64,000 nucleotides of DNA from Candidatus Heimdallarchaeota archaeon (GTDB lineage: Archaea; Asgardarchaeota; Heimdallarchaeia; Heimdallarchaeales; Kariarchaeaceae), in the NCBI GenBank assembly GCA_030149205.1, contig JASBSB010000006.1, positions 124,001 to 188,000 on the forward strand, written 5' to 3'. Numbering within the stretch: position 1 is the stretch's first letter; every line of letters starts with the position of its first letter. This document shows positions 44,528-54,471 of this stretch, piece by piece. The position numbers were made by a program, and so were the translations under genes. The notes beneath the pieces were generated by a model. It worked only from the letters and a program-made list of their open reading frames with translations, was not told the DNA's origin and searched no databases.

Positions 44528-46450
44528 TTATGAAAAACTCTCTTGATTGATGACAATATTTTTTCTATTGTTCCACTCTCTCTTTGGCATTGAAAAGAGT
44601 GGTTCTATACCATCAATTACCATATTTTTCATAAATTTAACCATACGAGTTCTGGTTAATAACTCACCATCTATATGTCGAATAATTCCATTAGGTCTCC
44701 AACCAGTATACGTAAACAGCAATTGTTCAAGTTGCCCAGTATAGTTTATTTCTACAATAATAGATTTTTTGATTTTATTCAATTCAGTTTTAACTTTCTC
44801 AACAGGTAGTGGAAACATATTAGTGAAAATTAAACCATTCCACTTTAATTCAGTCTGTTCATTTAACAGTTCAACAGTTTCTTCAACCGCTGTACCAATA
44901 GAACCCCACCCTATTAATGTTATATCTGCATCGTCACCATTGACCCACTCTGGTGGATCCATATCCTCAGTAGCTAATTTTTCTAATTTTCGAAACCTTT
45001 TGTCAAACATTTGGACTTTTAGTTTTCTTGCCTTGGAAAGACCTGCAGAATGTCCTGCAAGTGAGAAAGAATCTACATCATGTTCAGCACCAACAGCCAC
45101 ATGGATCCCATCAGGATGAGGAGCGAATAGCCTGGGTGATATTCCATCTTCAGTTAGAGCATATCTGTGATATTCTGGCTCTTCTTCAGTTGGACCTTCC
45201 CAAACCTTTCCTCTATCAATTTTCACATCAAAGTTAAATGGTTCTACATTTTGAATCCCTTCAGCCAGACCAAAATCTGAGAGAATAAAAACAGGAATTT
45301 GATACTTTTCTGCAATGTTGAATGCCTTTATAGTCAGATGATAGGCATCTGTAATATCTTTTGGTGAGAAAACGGCTCTCGGGAATTCTCCATGTGAAAG
45401 ATTAATCACTGAATGTAAATCTCCCTGTTCGGTCTTGGTAGGCATTCCAGTTGATGGACCTCCTCTTTGAGCATCAACAATTACAACAGGAGTTTCAGTT
45501 ATTCCTGCCAGGCCTACATTTTCAGCCATCAATGATATTCCAGGCCCTGATGTTGCTGTCATGGCCCTTACTCCCGTCCATGATGCACCTATAATCATTG
45601 CGATGGCAGCTAACTCATCTTCAGCTTGTCTTACTACGATTCCGAATTTTGAAGCGTTTTGAGAGAGGTATGTCAAAATACTTGAGGCTGGTGTGATTGG
45701 ATACTGAGCAACAAATTTGAGTCCTGCTGCTGCTGCTCCAAGCGCCACAGCATGATTCCCATTAATCACGATCCCATTTGACTTTTTAAGTTTGCCTTCA
45801 GTTAAAATTAATTCGAAGTCTAGACTATCTCTTGAGAATTCAAACCCTTTTTGTAATGCTTCAACATTCATGTCAAAAAGATCTTTTCGGGGAAATCTTT
45901 TTCTTAATACTTCATGGTACGGTTCAAGTGGAAGACTAAGAATTTCCAATATCGCACCAATAGCAACTGTATTTCCTAATACAGGTTTTTTAAGATCAAT
46001 CTCACGAGCAATCGTTGTGAGAGGAATCCCTAGAAGCACCAGATTTTTCTGTTCTATAACATCCATAAATTCCGTCAGATCGACCTTTCGAGTGTTATTG
46101 TAGATCAAAACACCATTAGGTTTAATCTCGTTTAAGTGGATCCCCACAGAGTTTGCATCAAGGGCAACTATCATATCGACAACGTTATCTGCTGTTGCAA
46201 AGTTTTCGCTGGATATCTCAATATGGTACCAAATATGACCTCCCCTAATAGCTGATTGATTCCCAGGGTAGCCATGTACACTATAACCCAACGTATTGAA
46301 ATATTTTGTAATCAATAAACCTGTAGACTGAAGACCATCACCAGCAGCACCACCCCATTTCATGGCGAATCGTTTCAGTGGTTTGCCTGATTCAATAGGT
46401 TTCTGTGTGTCTACGTCTTTTAACACTTCTTCCAGTGAAATTGAACTCAT
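44528..46450 (-). CDS. korA: 2-oxoacid:ferredoxin oxidoreductase, fused gamma-alpha subunit
   Basis: A 640-residue chain. The gamma domain comes first (MKWGGAAGDGLQSTGLLITK to about residue 190). The alpha domain follows, with GAAAAGLKFVAQYPITPASS, TATSGPGISLMAENVGLAG and QRGGPSTGMPTKTEQGDL. The C-terminal domain is KNMVIDGIEPLFSMP. This gamma-alpha fusion is the form used by archaeal and many bacterial Kor enzymes. The beta subunit is at 38501-39406. Together they make a TPP enzyme that yields reduced ferredoxin. Confidence 0.9.
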   Translation of the reverse strand: MSSISLEEVLKDVDTQKPIESGKPLKRFAMKWGGAAGDGLQSTGLLITKYFNTLGYSVHGYPGNQSAIRGGHIWYHIEISSENFATADNVVDMIVALDANSVGIHLNEIKPNGVLIYNNTRKVDLTEFMDVIEQKNLVLLGIPLTTIAREIDLKKPVLGNTVAIGAILEILSLPLEPYHEVLRKRFPRKDLFDMNVEALQKGFEFSRDSLDFELILTEGKLKKSNGIVINGNHAVALGAAAAGLKFVAQYPITPASSILTYLSQNASKFGIVVRQAEDELAAIAMIIGASWTGVRAMTATSGPGISLMAENVGLAGITETPVVIVDAQRGGPSTGMPTKTEQGDLHSVINLSHGEFPRAVFSPKDITDAYHLTIKAFNIAEKYQIPVFILSDFGLAEGIQNVEPFNFDVKIDRGKVWEGPTEEEPEYHRYALTEDGISPRLFAPHPDGIHVAVGAEHDVDSFSLAGHSAGLSKARKLKVQMFDKRFRKLEKLATEDMDPPEWVNGDDADITLIGWGSIGTAVEETVELLNEQTELKWNGLIFTNMFPLPVEKVKTELNKIKKSIIVEINYTGQLEQLLFTYTGWRPNGIIRHIDGELLTRTRMVKFMKNMVIDGIEPLFSMPKREWNNRKNIVINQESFS

Positions 46451-46534
46451 TAATTAACCTCAACCAACTACCAAGATATTACTTTAAATACAGAACTATA
46501 ATGAACCCAATTTTTGACCTATAATCATTCAATA

Positions 46535-48166
46535 TTAAACTTGAGTGTTCAAGTAGTTGAACCCATGAGGGCTAGAAACAGGGTTATAACTTCTAATGTA
46601 AGTAGGAATATAATCTGCAAGTCCAGTCAATAAAGCTAGGTCGATCCATATCCATGATACCTCTTGTCCAAATTTCTCTTTGGTAAACCTCCCAAATTGC
46701 CAAGAAAGATATTTACTAGGGTCAGATTTATGCTGAACCTTTAACAGAGAAAGAAAGGTCGAATGTATAAATTCTCTGAGTTGTATCTCAACCTTCCTCA
46801 AGCCAGCTAGATCCTCTGACTTTTGACATGTAACCTGGTCTCTTAAGATTTTAAACAGGAACTGATTTTGCAGACTCGGGATATTCCTTTTTTCTAATTC
46901 TTTCCCTAGTTTCTCAATCCAATTTGAATTGTAAAAGGCTCTTTTATACCTGAAATAAATAGGAGTTTTTATTGGAATCGCATTAATAGCATTTGAAACC
47001 TGAGCATAGTATGCAATTTCACCAGGTCCTGAAATTCTTATCTTTATATTCAGGATGTTTTGAACTATTGCTTGTGAAGATTCAACCCTTGGCCCCAAAT
47101 CTTTGATAATCGATTTCAAATCTTCCTCAGTTTTAACTAGGAACTCATAATCTTTTTTGCAAACCGAACATTGACCATAAAGTAGAAATCCGTCCTGATG
47201 CTTAGATTTTGAAATATTAACACGGTATCCCGAGCAGGGACATTCATAAGAGAAAGGTAAGTAAGATTCATCTCGTTGGGGGAGAGAGGGCTTATATCCC
47301 AATTTGATGAGCTCTTCGGTTTGCTTGTTGAATATTTTGTGAAAGTCATCTGAACAAAGAATTTTAAAGTACTGAGATGTCAGTAACTCTCTTAGATCTG
47401 GGTGGGATGTCGGAAGGAATACAATCCCAAGATCATTTATTTTATTAGATATAGTTCCCCAAATTTTGACGAAGAAATCTGGAAAGGTCTTTGAGTTAGA
47501 ATGTGCAAATCTGATTAATGTTTTAATGTGGGCAAGTCGCTCATCCAATAGTTTTTTCTTGTCAACTGGTTTTACAGAACTTTTAAACCCGTTTATCGAT
47601 TGATCGATCTGAAGAAAGACATTTTCTAGCCATTTTTCATCAGGAATTTCAACTCTATGGATAACAGTATCTTCCTGTACCTCTAATGAATCATTTGCAT
47701 CTAGAATTACCGCATTAGGTGAGATCGGGTTTGGAAAATAAGTTCTATAGAGCTCTTTTTGATACCCATCATAATCACCAACCATAAATATTGGTGCTAT
47801 CTTTTTTCCTTCAACATCTACAACTTCTGATATGGCTGAAAGAATTGATATTTTGTTTGCAATAAAACCAGGACCTCCCAAAATCACCGGTTGTTGACCA
47901 GCCATCACTGAACCAAAATTCAATCGTTGGATATTATCTTCAACTTTTTGAGAATAAATTGAGTGCTCAATATGGAAATTTCTTAACAATACCTTTAATT
48001 TGTCAAGATCGTCTGCATCAGTTTCGTTGTTTTCAAAAGAAATCTGATCAGATAGCTTGTTAATCTCTGATCCAATATTCCCCCAAAATGGATTGATTAA
48101 CTCTCTCTTTTCCAAAAATAAATCATACAGGGTATTTGGATTAAGAAGATCAGAATCCTTGTTCAC
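46535..48166 (-). CDS. bshC: BshC-like bacillithiol synthase (cysteine-adding enzyme)
   Basis: A 543-residue protein starting at GTG 48166. MAGQQPVILGGPGFIANKIS near residue 92 is the signature of BshC, where bacterial members have TGQQ-x-GLFGGPLYT. It is followed by APIFMVGDYDGYQKELYRT (bacterial W-x-x-ED-H-D-x-x-E region). Near the end come QVSNAINAIPIKTPIYFRYK and a coiled-coil tail. In bacteria BshC joins cysteine to glucosaminyl-malate. Near residue 310 there are paired cysteines, CPCSG and CSVC, which look like an inserted zinc ribbon. Divergent from a TrxR-like flavoprotein. Confidence 0.85.
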   Translation of the reverse strand: MNKDSDLLNPNTLYDLFLEKRELINPFWGNIGSEINKLSDQISFENNETDADDLDKLKVLLRNFHIEHSIYSQKVEDNIQRLNFGSVMAGQQPVILGGPGFIANKISILSAISEVVDVEGKKIAPIFMVGDYDGYQKELYRTYFPNPISPNAVILDANDSLEVQEDTVIHRVEIPDEKWLENVFLQIDQSINGFKSSVKPVDKKKLLDERLAHIKTLIRFAHSNSKTFPDFFVKIWGTISNKINDLGIVFLPTSHPDLRELLTSQYFKILCSDDFHKIFNKQTEELIKLGYKPSLPQRDESYLPFSYECPCSGYRVNISKSKHQDGFLLYGQCSVCKKDYEFLVKTEEDLKSIIKDLGPRVESSQAIVQNILNIKIRISGPGEIAYYAQVSNAINAIPIKTPIYFRYKRAFYNSNWIEKLGKELEKRNIPSLQNQFLFKILRDQVTCQKSEDLAGLRKVEIQLREFIHSTFLSLLKVQHKSDPSKYLSWQFGRFTKEKFGQEVSWIWIDLALLTGLADYIPTYIRSYNPVSSPHGFNYLNTQV

Positions 48167-48299
48167 AAAACATAAATTTTTGATATCTTTTAATGTTCTT
48201 TCGAAGGGATAAGTTTCACCTCAGAAATTCTGATTGAAAATTTACAATTTGGGAGGATTATCTAAAAATCTTATAAGGAAGAAGGGTTAATATCCATTA

Positions 48300-49211
48300 A
48301 TGTTTAACATGCCAAACGGTGAACTAATTCACACTGATGTTGTTGTAATAGGCGCTGGAATTGCGGGAATAAACGTAGCAAAAATCATTAAGGAGTTCAC
48401 AGAAAAAGAGGTTTGGCTATTAGGGAGCCCATATGAGTCGCAGGTGGCAAAGGCTGGATACATCGTGGATTCAGATGATGTCAGCTCTCAAAAAGTTGGA
48501 CAACAATTAATAAAAGAAATGTTTGAAGAGACAAAAGGTTTGGGAATTAAAACTAAAACCAGCTTAGTGACTGAAATAGAGCCTCAGGGTGAGAAAGTAC
48601 TTTCAAAAACTAAATTTCAAGACTTTATCTCAGATTATATCATAATTGCAACAGGAGCAAAACAGATGAACAGCTTAATTCCAGGATTTGATGACCTGCT
48701 ACACCAAGGTGTTTCTGATTGTGCTGTTTGTGATGCGAACTTGTATAAAAACAAAAAAGTTGCCTTATTTGGTAATCATGAGTACTCTCTCCAAAGTTTG
48801 AAGTTTTTGCTAAATGTTGTACCTGATGTATATTTATTATGGGAAGGGGAGAATCTATCGACAACAGAACTTCCTCTTGATAAATCCAAAATTTATTTGG
48901 GTGTAAAGAATTTACGAATTTTTGGGAATGAGGTAGTAGAAGAGGTAAAGTTTGAATCTAACAAAGAGCAGCATTCGTTAAAAATCAATGGACTCTTTGT
49001 TGAATCCAAGCCACGGTCAAACTCCACGATCTTTCAGAATTTACTTGAAGTAACAGAAAATGGAGAAATTGTTACTGATCAATATTTTAGAACCTCTGCA
49101 AAGAACATTTATGCAATAGGGGACGTGACTTCAAAAGAAAAATCTGTGGCAAGTGTATTTAATCAGCTAAAGAGTTTTAAAAATCTTGTAAAATCCAAGA
49201 CTATCTTATAA
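48300..49211 (+). CDS. thioredoxin-reductase-like flavoprotein without a standard NADPH motif
   Basis: A 303-residue protein of the thioredoxin-reductase fold. The FAD motif is VVVIGAGIAGINVAKII and the second FAD segment is NIYAIGDVTS. A redox Cys-x2-Cys is in VSDCAVCDANLYKNK near residue 142, as in TrxR. The NADPH-binding glycine pattern expected right after it is broken: the protein has VALFGNHEYSLQSL, and the basic NADPH-2'-phosphate motif is missing too. It may take electrons from ferredoxin or another flavin partner, or be specialised. Its place divergent from bshC makes a role in reducing bacillithiol disulfide plausible (inference). A TATA-like CTTATAAGG lies 28 bases upstream. Confidence 0.78.
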   Translation: MFNMPNGELIHTDVVVIGAGIAGINVAKIIKEFTEKEVWLLGSPYESQVAKAGYIVDSDDVSSQKVGQQLIKEMFEETKGLGIKTKTSLVTEIEPQGEKVLSKTKFQDFISDYIIIATGAKQMNSLIPGFDDLLHQGVSDCAVCDANLYKNKKVALFGNHEYSLQSLKFLLNVVPDVYLLWEGENLSTTELPLDKSKIYLGVKNLRIFGNEVVEEVKFESNKEQHSLKINGLFVESKPRSNSTIFQNLLEVTENGEIVTDQYFRTSAKNIYAIGDVTSKEKSVASVFNQLKSFKNLVKSKTIL

Positions 49212-49255
49212 TTCCTTGTCCAAAAGCGTTAAAACTTGATAAGATACTGTATCCT

Positions 49256-50851
49256 GTGCAAATAAAATTCGGGATCATTGAAACTACAATCTTTCAAAAG
49301 CGGTTAGAGAGCATTGCTGAGGAAATGAGTAGGGTATTGAGGAGAGCCTCATACTCACCAAACATCAAAGAGAGAGCAGACTTTTCATGTGCGATATTCG
49401 ACAGTGAGGGGAGATTAATGGCTCAGGCTGAGGCAATACCTGTACATCTGGGATCAATGGGGTTTGTTGCAAAGCCAGTTATAAATAAATTTCAAGGAAA
49501 ATGGAGTGAGGGGGACGCAATAATCGTAAATTCACCTCGTTCTGAATTTGGTGGAACCCACCTTCCCGATATTACCTTGTTATCACCGATTTTTGTTGAA
49601 GAAAAACTGGCTTATGTGGTTGCAAATCGTGCTCATCATGCAGATGTTGGGGGTATGGCACCAGGTTCGCTTCCTGCAGATTCAGTTGAAGTGTTCCAAG
49701 AGGGTCTAATAATTCCACCAATAAGATTATTCAAAAAAGGAAGGGTAAACTTAGATGTTCTTGAATTGATTTTAGAAAACGTCAGAACCCCAGATGAAAG
49801 AAAAGGAGACCTAAACGCACAGTATGCAAGCCTATCCCTTGGTACAAGAAGGTTAAAATCAGTTTTGGGAACAAGTTCATTTTCAGAAATAGTTCAAATT
49901 AACACAAATATTTTAGATTATTCAGAATCGGCAACGAAAAAGATTCTTAAGACTTTACCAAAAGGTTCAGGGACATTTGAAGATACTTTAGATAACGATG
50001 GTTTTAGTCAATCGCCTGTGAAAATTAGATGTTATGCTAATTTGACAGATCAAGGTGAATTACTCTTTGATTTTACAGGAAGTGATTCTGAACAACTGAG
50101 TAATTGTAATGCACCGCTTTCAATCACAACCTCATGTGCTTATTATGCCACTAGACTGTTAACAGGGCCATCAGTTCCAACAAATGAAGGTTGTTTCCGC
50201 TCAGTTAAGGTTATTGCTCCGGAAAATAGTATCCTAAACCCCTCTAAAAATGCAGCAACTTCAAGCGCTAACACAGAGACCAGCCAAAGAATTGTTGATG
50301 TAATCCTTGGAGCACTCAGTCAATGGATCCCTTTAATTCCAGCTGCATCACAGGGAACCATGAATAACGTTATCCTAGGTGGGATTTACAAAGAAGAAAA
50401 TTGGACAATTTATGAAACTCTAGGAGGAGGAGCTGGGGCAAATTTTGAAAATGAGGGGACATCCGCAATACAGTGTCATATGACCAATACTGAGAATACA
50501 CCAATAGAAGCTCTAGAAACACAGTACCCCTTAATAATAAGAGAGTACAGGATTAGAGAGGGCTCTGGGGGATTAGGTGAAAAGGTTGGTGGAGATGGGT
50601 TAATTAGAACATATGAGTTTGTGGATAAAACTACTGTTTCGTTACAGACTGAGAGAAGAGTGTCTAACCCTTATGGCATAAAGGGAGGGAAACCTGGGGA
50701 AAAAGGTGAAAACATTCTCCTACAAAAGGGTAAAAAAGGTGAAAAATTAAGGGGTAAAACATCCTGCCGGATGGAAAGTGGTGATATGCTAATTATTAAA
50801 ACCCCAGGTGGTGGAGGATACGGATCCCTTACAAAACAACCTCTCCTTTGA
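49256..50851 (+). CDS. hyuB: hydantoinase B / oxoprolinase subunit B
   Basis: A 531-residue HyuB-family protein starting at GTG 49256. Family marks are IIETTIFQKRLESIAEEMSR at the start, FSCAIFDSEGRLMAQAEAIP, GSMGFVAKPVI, VNSPRSEFGGTHLPDITLL, NRAHHADVGGMAPGSLP and the end GDMLIIKTPGGGGYG. With HyuA it forms the ATP-dependent N-methylhydantoinase/5-oxoprolinase type enzyme. The unknown gene at 50898 lies between it and hyuA. Exact substrate not predictable. Confidence 0.9.
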   Translation: MQIKFGIIETTIFQKRLESIAEEMSRVLRRASYSPNIKERADFSCAIFDSEGRLMAQAEAIPVHLGSMGFVAKPVINKFQGKWSEGDAIIVNSPRSEFGGTHLPDITLLSPIFVEEKLAYVVANRAHHADVGGMAPGSLPADSVEVFQEGLIIPPIRLFKKGRVNLDVLELILENVRTPDERKGDLNAQYASLSLGTRRLKSVLGTSSFSEIVQINTNILDYSESATKKILKTLPKGSGTFEDTLDNDGFSQSPVKIRCYANLTDQGELLFDFTGSDSEQLSNCNAPLSITTSCAYYATRLLTGPSVPTNEGCFRSVKVIAPENSILNPSKNAATSSANTETSQRIVDVILGALSQWIPLIPAASQGTMNNVILGGIYKEENWTIYETLGGGAGANFENEGTSAIQCHMTNTENTPIEALETQYPLIIREYRIREGSGGLGEKVGGDGLIRTYEFVDKTTVSLQTERRVSNPYGIKGGKPGEKGENILLQKGKKGEKLRGKTSCRMESGDMLIIKTPGGGGYGSLTKQPLL

Positions 50852-50897
50852 GTTTCTACATGAAAATGAAAATAAATATATATACTGCAAAATATCT

Positions 50898-52226
50898 ATG
50901 AGTATAGGTTGGTTTAGAATTCTTCACAGAAATTCAAATAGGCCAGTTCAAGGAGATTTCAATGCTCATATGAACAGCAATGGTTCTAATGTAAAAACAG
51001 TAATAGTTGCGGCAGTCCCAGAAATTAACCGAAACATCTCTTCCCTCTTTGCTAAATTTAAATTTGACATCATCGGTTCTACAACCTCTCTTGATGAGGC
51101 ACACACCATATTGCGAAAATCTCAACCAGAAGGGATAGTATACTTTCTTGATGTTGATATCAATGAGGTTCTTACTGCCTTCCAAATCTTTGATGAATTA
51201 CCCCAGACCCCAATTCTCCTCTTAGGGCAATTAGATGCCCTTATTAAGGTTAAATTGAAAAAACTAAAAAACCCAACCATGCATTCTGATTACCCACTTA
51301 GGAATCCATTCTCTGTTTTAAATAGATTTAAGTCATTAATCCTGGGTGATACAGATAATTCTGATATCTTTGCTCTTGAATTTATCAACCATATTCTCAA
51401 TGAGATTTACTTATTAACACCAAGAACATACAAAAAAACGGTGAAGGCTTTAATTACCCAAGTATTTCAGAATGTCGAGAAAAGGAACTCAAACTTTGTG
51501 TTTGATCAAAACACACTAACAATTTTTTATTCAATTGACGTTACTGAAATTAAAACTCAACAAATGATCTTACTAGTTTCGAGCTTTGCACTGAACGAAT
51601 TTATCCAATTGTTAGATAAAAATATCGATGAGCATTGGAGTCATTCACTGGTTCAGGATGCGATTCTCCAAGTTCTTATAAAATTTGGAAACAAAAATCA
51701 AAAATTGCTTCAGGTTTTCATTGATCAATTTGACGACTTAGCTGAATATAAATCAACCCTAAACCTCCCAACTGGGTCAAAGGATGAACAATTAGATGTA
51801 CATGTTGGACTAATTACTCTTGAGAATGATGGACCAGTCCTCAAGAAGTTCATTGGCTCTGGATCATTATTTGACCCTGTTAATGTTGCCCAGCTTGTGT
51901 TATTGGTTGGTCAAGGAGAATCTTATCGTGAAGGAATATATGGACCTGTTCCGTTTAATACCCCTGTAGGAGATTATGTCACAATAATTGCTAGTAAAAA
52001 AATGAAATCAGATACCCTAACGGATGAAAGGATGGGTGGGACAACACTCGCATTATGTGTTGGTATATTCCATAGATCTTTAGTTAAGACTATTAAAGTT
52101 AGAAAGGTATTCAAAACCATATTCTACCCCTTCCTTGAGAAGTTATCTGTAAATGATATTGATGAAAATATACTATCAAGGATTAATCAGGGGATATTGA
52201 ATTATCTTCAGGATAATACTAGTTAA
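50898..52226 (+). CDS. unknown protein with receiver-like N domain, between hyuB and hyuA
   Basis: About 442 residues from ATG 50898. The frame is open from 50808, but a TATA-like AATAAATATA at 50871-50880 fits a leaderless start at 50898, and the earlier part overlaps hyuB. The segment VKTVIVAAVPEINRNISSLF then YFLDVDINEVLTAF resembles a receiver (CheY) fold, but the phospho-acceptor region is not typical. The C-terminal 120 residues (VGLITLENDGPVLKKFIGSG then MGGTTLALCVGIF) recall longin/roadblock-like domains of Asgard proteins. Tentative. It may have no relation to the hydantoinase subunits. Confidence 0.5.
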   Translation: MSIGWFRILHRNSNRPVQGDFNAHMNSNGSNVKTVIVAAVPEINRNISSLFAKFKFDIIGSTTSLDEAHTILRKSQPEGIVYFLDVDINEVLTAFQIFDELPQTPILLLGQLDALIKVKLKKLKNPTMHSDYPLRNPFSVLNRFKSLILGDTDNSDIFALEFINHILNEIYLLTPRTYKKTVKALITQVFQNVEKRNSNFVFDQNTLTIFYSIDVTEIKTQQMILLVSSFALNEFIQLLDKNIDEHWSHSLVQDAILQVLIKFGNKNQKLLQVFIDQFDDLAEYKSTLNLPTGSKDEQLDVHVGLITLENDGPVLKKFIGSGSLFDPVNVAQLVLLVGQGESYREGIYGPVPFNTPVGDYVTIIASKKMKSDTLTDERMGGTTLALCVGIFHRSLVKTIKVRKVFKTIFYPFLEKLSVNDIDENILSRINQGILNYLQDNTS

Positions 52227-52279
52227 AATTAAATTAGAGCTTAGTCACAGTTTATTAACAAACCACTAAAATTTCCCTT

Positions 52280-54262
52280 ATGTGGAAAATTGTTGGAGTT
52301 GATGTTGGAGGTACATTCACTGATGTGATAGCCATTGATCAAAGCTCTAGGGTTCGTGTGTTTAAAATCCCATCCACACCAGAAAATCCAATAGATGCAG
52401 TAACTAGTGCAATTGATACATTAGATGGTGACATAATTGAACTTTATCATGGAACCACAGTAGCTACTAATCATGTTCTTCAACAAAATGATGCCAACCT
52501 CGTTTTCATTACTACTCAAGGCTTTAAAGATGTAATTGAAATTGGTAGACAGAACAGACTGAATATCTATGACATTATCCCAACCCGATCAAAATCTCTG
52601 GTAAGAAGAGACCATAGAGTTGAAGTTGAAGAAAGAGTGTTAGCAACTGGGAAAATAGAAAAAGAAGTCACCGTTGAGGAATTAGATAATCTTAAAGAAA
52701 AAATCAAATTCCTGATGGATCATGATAAAATTAATGGAATTGCCATTGGATTTCTCTTTAGTTTTCTAAACCCTAGAAATGAAATATTGGTTGAGTCATC
52801 TCTTCAGTCCTTAGGGGTACCAATATCAAGATCATCAGCTATTGTTCCAGAATATCGTGAGTATGAACGCTTCAGCACAACAATCTTAGACGTATATCTT
52901 AAACCTGTACTTGAAACATATACCTTAAATTTAAGAAAGTCAATTCTCGACTCTGGAATAGTAAAAAATCTAGCAATAATGAAGTCTAGTGGCGGGTTAA
53001 CATCAACAAAATCAGTATTAAAAAAACCAGTAGAGTTGTTGATTTCTGGTTTAGCAGGTGGGATGCTAGCAGCAAAACATACATCAGAATTGACTCATAC
53101 TCCAAATATTCTAAGCTTGGATATTGGAGGAACTAGCACAGATTTAGGTCAGATTAAAAACTTCAATTACCAGATGAAAGATGAAATCAAAATTGCAAAC
53201 ACCCCGGCTTTTATTCCTGTTGTTGATGTTATTACTATAGGAGCTGGAGGAGGGTCTATTGTTGAATTAGACGGAGGGTTCCTAAAAGTCGGACCAGAAA
53301 GTGCTGGAGCAAACCCTGGTCCAATTTCGTACAATTTAGGTGGGGATAAACTTACCATTTCTGACATAAATTTAGCTTATGGAATTTTAGCTGAGAACCT
53401 TGGAGGAGGGATTGTACAATTAAATAAACCGTTAGCATTAAAAGCAATCGAAAATATGGCTAATAATTTAAAAACGGATGTAAATTCGTTTGTGGTGGGT
53501 GTTCGAAAAATTTTTCATGAAAACATTGTTGCTTCCTTAAGGCAGATTTCCACTGAGAGAGGAGAAAATCCCAATGAATTTTCTTTGTTAGGATTTGGTG
53601 GGGCTGGTCCATTACATACTGCAGAATTGGCAGATATTTTAGGAATATCAAATGTATTGATACCTCCATTTCCGGGAATTTGGTCTGCATATGGGCTATT
53701 GTTCGGAAATTATAGGTATGACATCAAAAAGACAAATTTCGAAATTCTTGATCATGTTAATGACAAAACTCTTGAAAAGAATTTTTCAGAATTGAAACAA
53801 GAATTAATTTATCAAATTGAAGACGACAGGATACAAATGGACAACGTAAAGTTTAGCGAGGTAATAGATGTAAGATTTAAAGGGCAATCTTACCATTTAC
53901 CAATTGAATGGAAACAAGACAAAACTCTACTAAAAGAAGATTTTTTTGAGGAGCATAGGAAGTTATATGGGTTTGTTGACAGAGCAGAAATCGTTGAAAT
54001 TGTCGCATTAAAGATGAGTGCTGTTATTGAATCTGAGAATGTTAAACTACCTAACATCAAACAAAAAACTTGGAATGAGAGTCCGGGAATGAGAAAAGTC
54101 ATTGGGATTGGAAATGTTGAAATCCATGATAAGGAAGAATTTTCAATAAACTCCTTGTATCAGGGTCCATTAATAATCGAACAAGAGGACACAACAATTT
54201 GGGTTCCACCTAAATGGAAGTTTCGAGTTGATAAACTTGGGTTTGTACGCCTCACAAAGTAA
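52280..54262 (+). CDS. hyuA: hydantoinase A / oxoprolinase subunit A
   Basis: A 660-residue HyuA-family protein with an actin-like ATPase fold. Marks are VGVDVGGTFTDVIAID at the start, HGTTVATNHVLQQ, PEYREYERFSTTILDVYLKP, SSGGLTSTKS, LDIGGTSTDLG, TIGAGGGSIVELDGGFLKVG and GFGGAGPLHTAELAD. It is the ATP-binding partner of HyuB. It begins 53 bases after the unknown middle gene, in the same direction. The substrate remains open, since the family covers oxoproline, hydantoins and acetone-type carboxylases. Confidence 0.92.
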   Translation: MWKIVGVDVGGTFTDVIAIDQSSRVRVFKIPSTPENPIDAVTSAIDTLDGDIIELYHGTTVATNHVLQQNDANLVFITTQGFKDVIEIGRQNRLNIYDIIPTRSKSLVRRDHRVEVEERVLATGKIEKEVTVEELDNLKEKIKFLMDHDKINGIAIGFLFSFLNPRNEILVESSLQSLGVPISRSSAIVPEYREYERFSTTILDVYLKPVLETYTLNLRKSILDSGIVKNLAIMKSSGGLTSTKSVLKKPVELLISGLAGGMLAAKHTSELTHTPNILSLDIGGTSTDLGQIKNFNYQMKDEIKIANTPAFIPVVDVITIGAGGGSIVELDGGFLKVGPESAGANPGPISYNLGGDKLTISDINLAYGILAENLGGGIVQLNKPLALKAIENMANNLKTDVNSFVVGVRKIFHENIVASLRQISTERGENPNEFSLLGFGGAGPLHTAELADILGISNVLIPPFPGIWSAYGLLFGNYRYDIKKTNFEILDHVNDKTLEKNFSELKQELIYQIEDDRIQMDNVKFSEVIDVRFKGQSYHLPIEWKQDKTLLKEDFFEEHRKLYGFVDRAEIVEIVALKMSAVIESENVKLPNIKQKTWNESPGMRKVIGIGNVEIHDKEEFSINSLYQGPLIIEQEDTTIWVPPKWKFRVDKLGFVRLTK

Positions 54263-54471
54263 TAAAACGCATATTTAATCAGATTCTTTAAAAAAGGTTA
54301 AGCTCAAATAGTTAAACAAACAGATTGTTTTATTTTTGACCTTGTTTATAGTATTCACTTCCTATAATACTAAAATTAAAAGGACCATAATTCCAATCAT
54401 TAAGCCAGACGTAATTAAATTGTCAAAATCAATGGTAAGATATACATAGCTATTCTTGATCTTCTTTCCTG

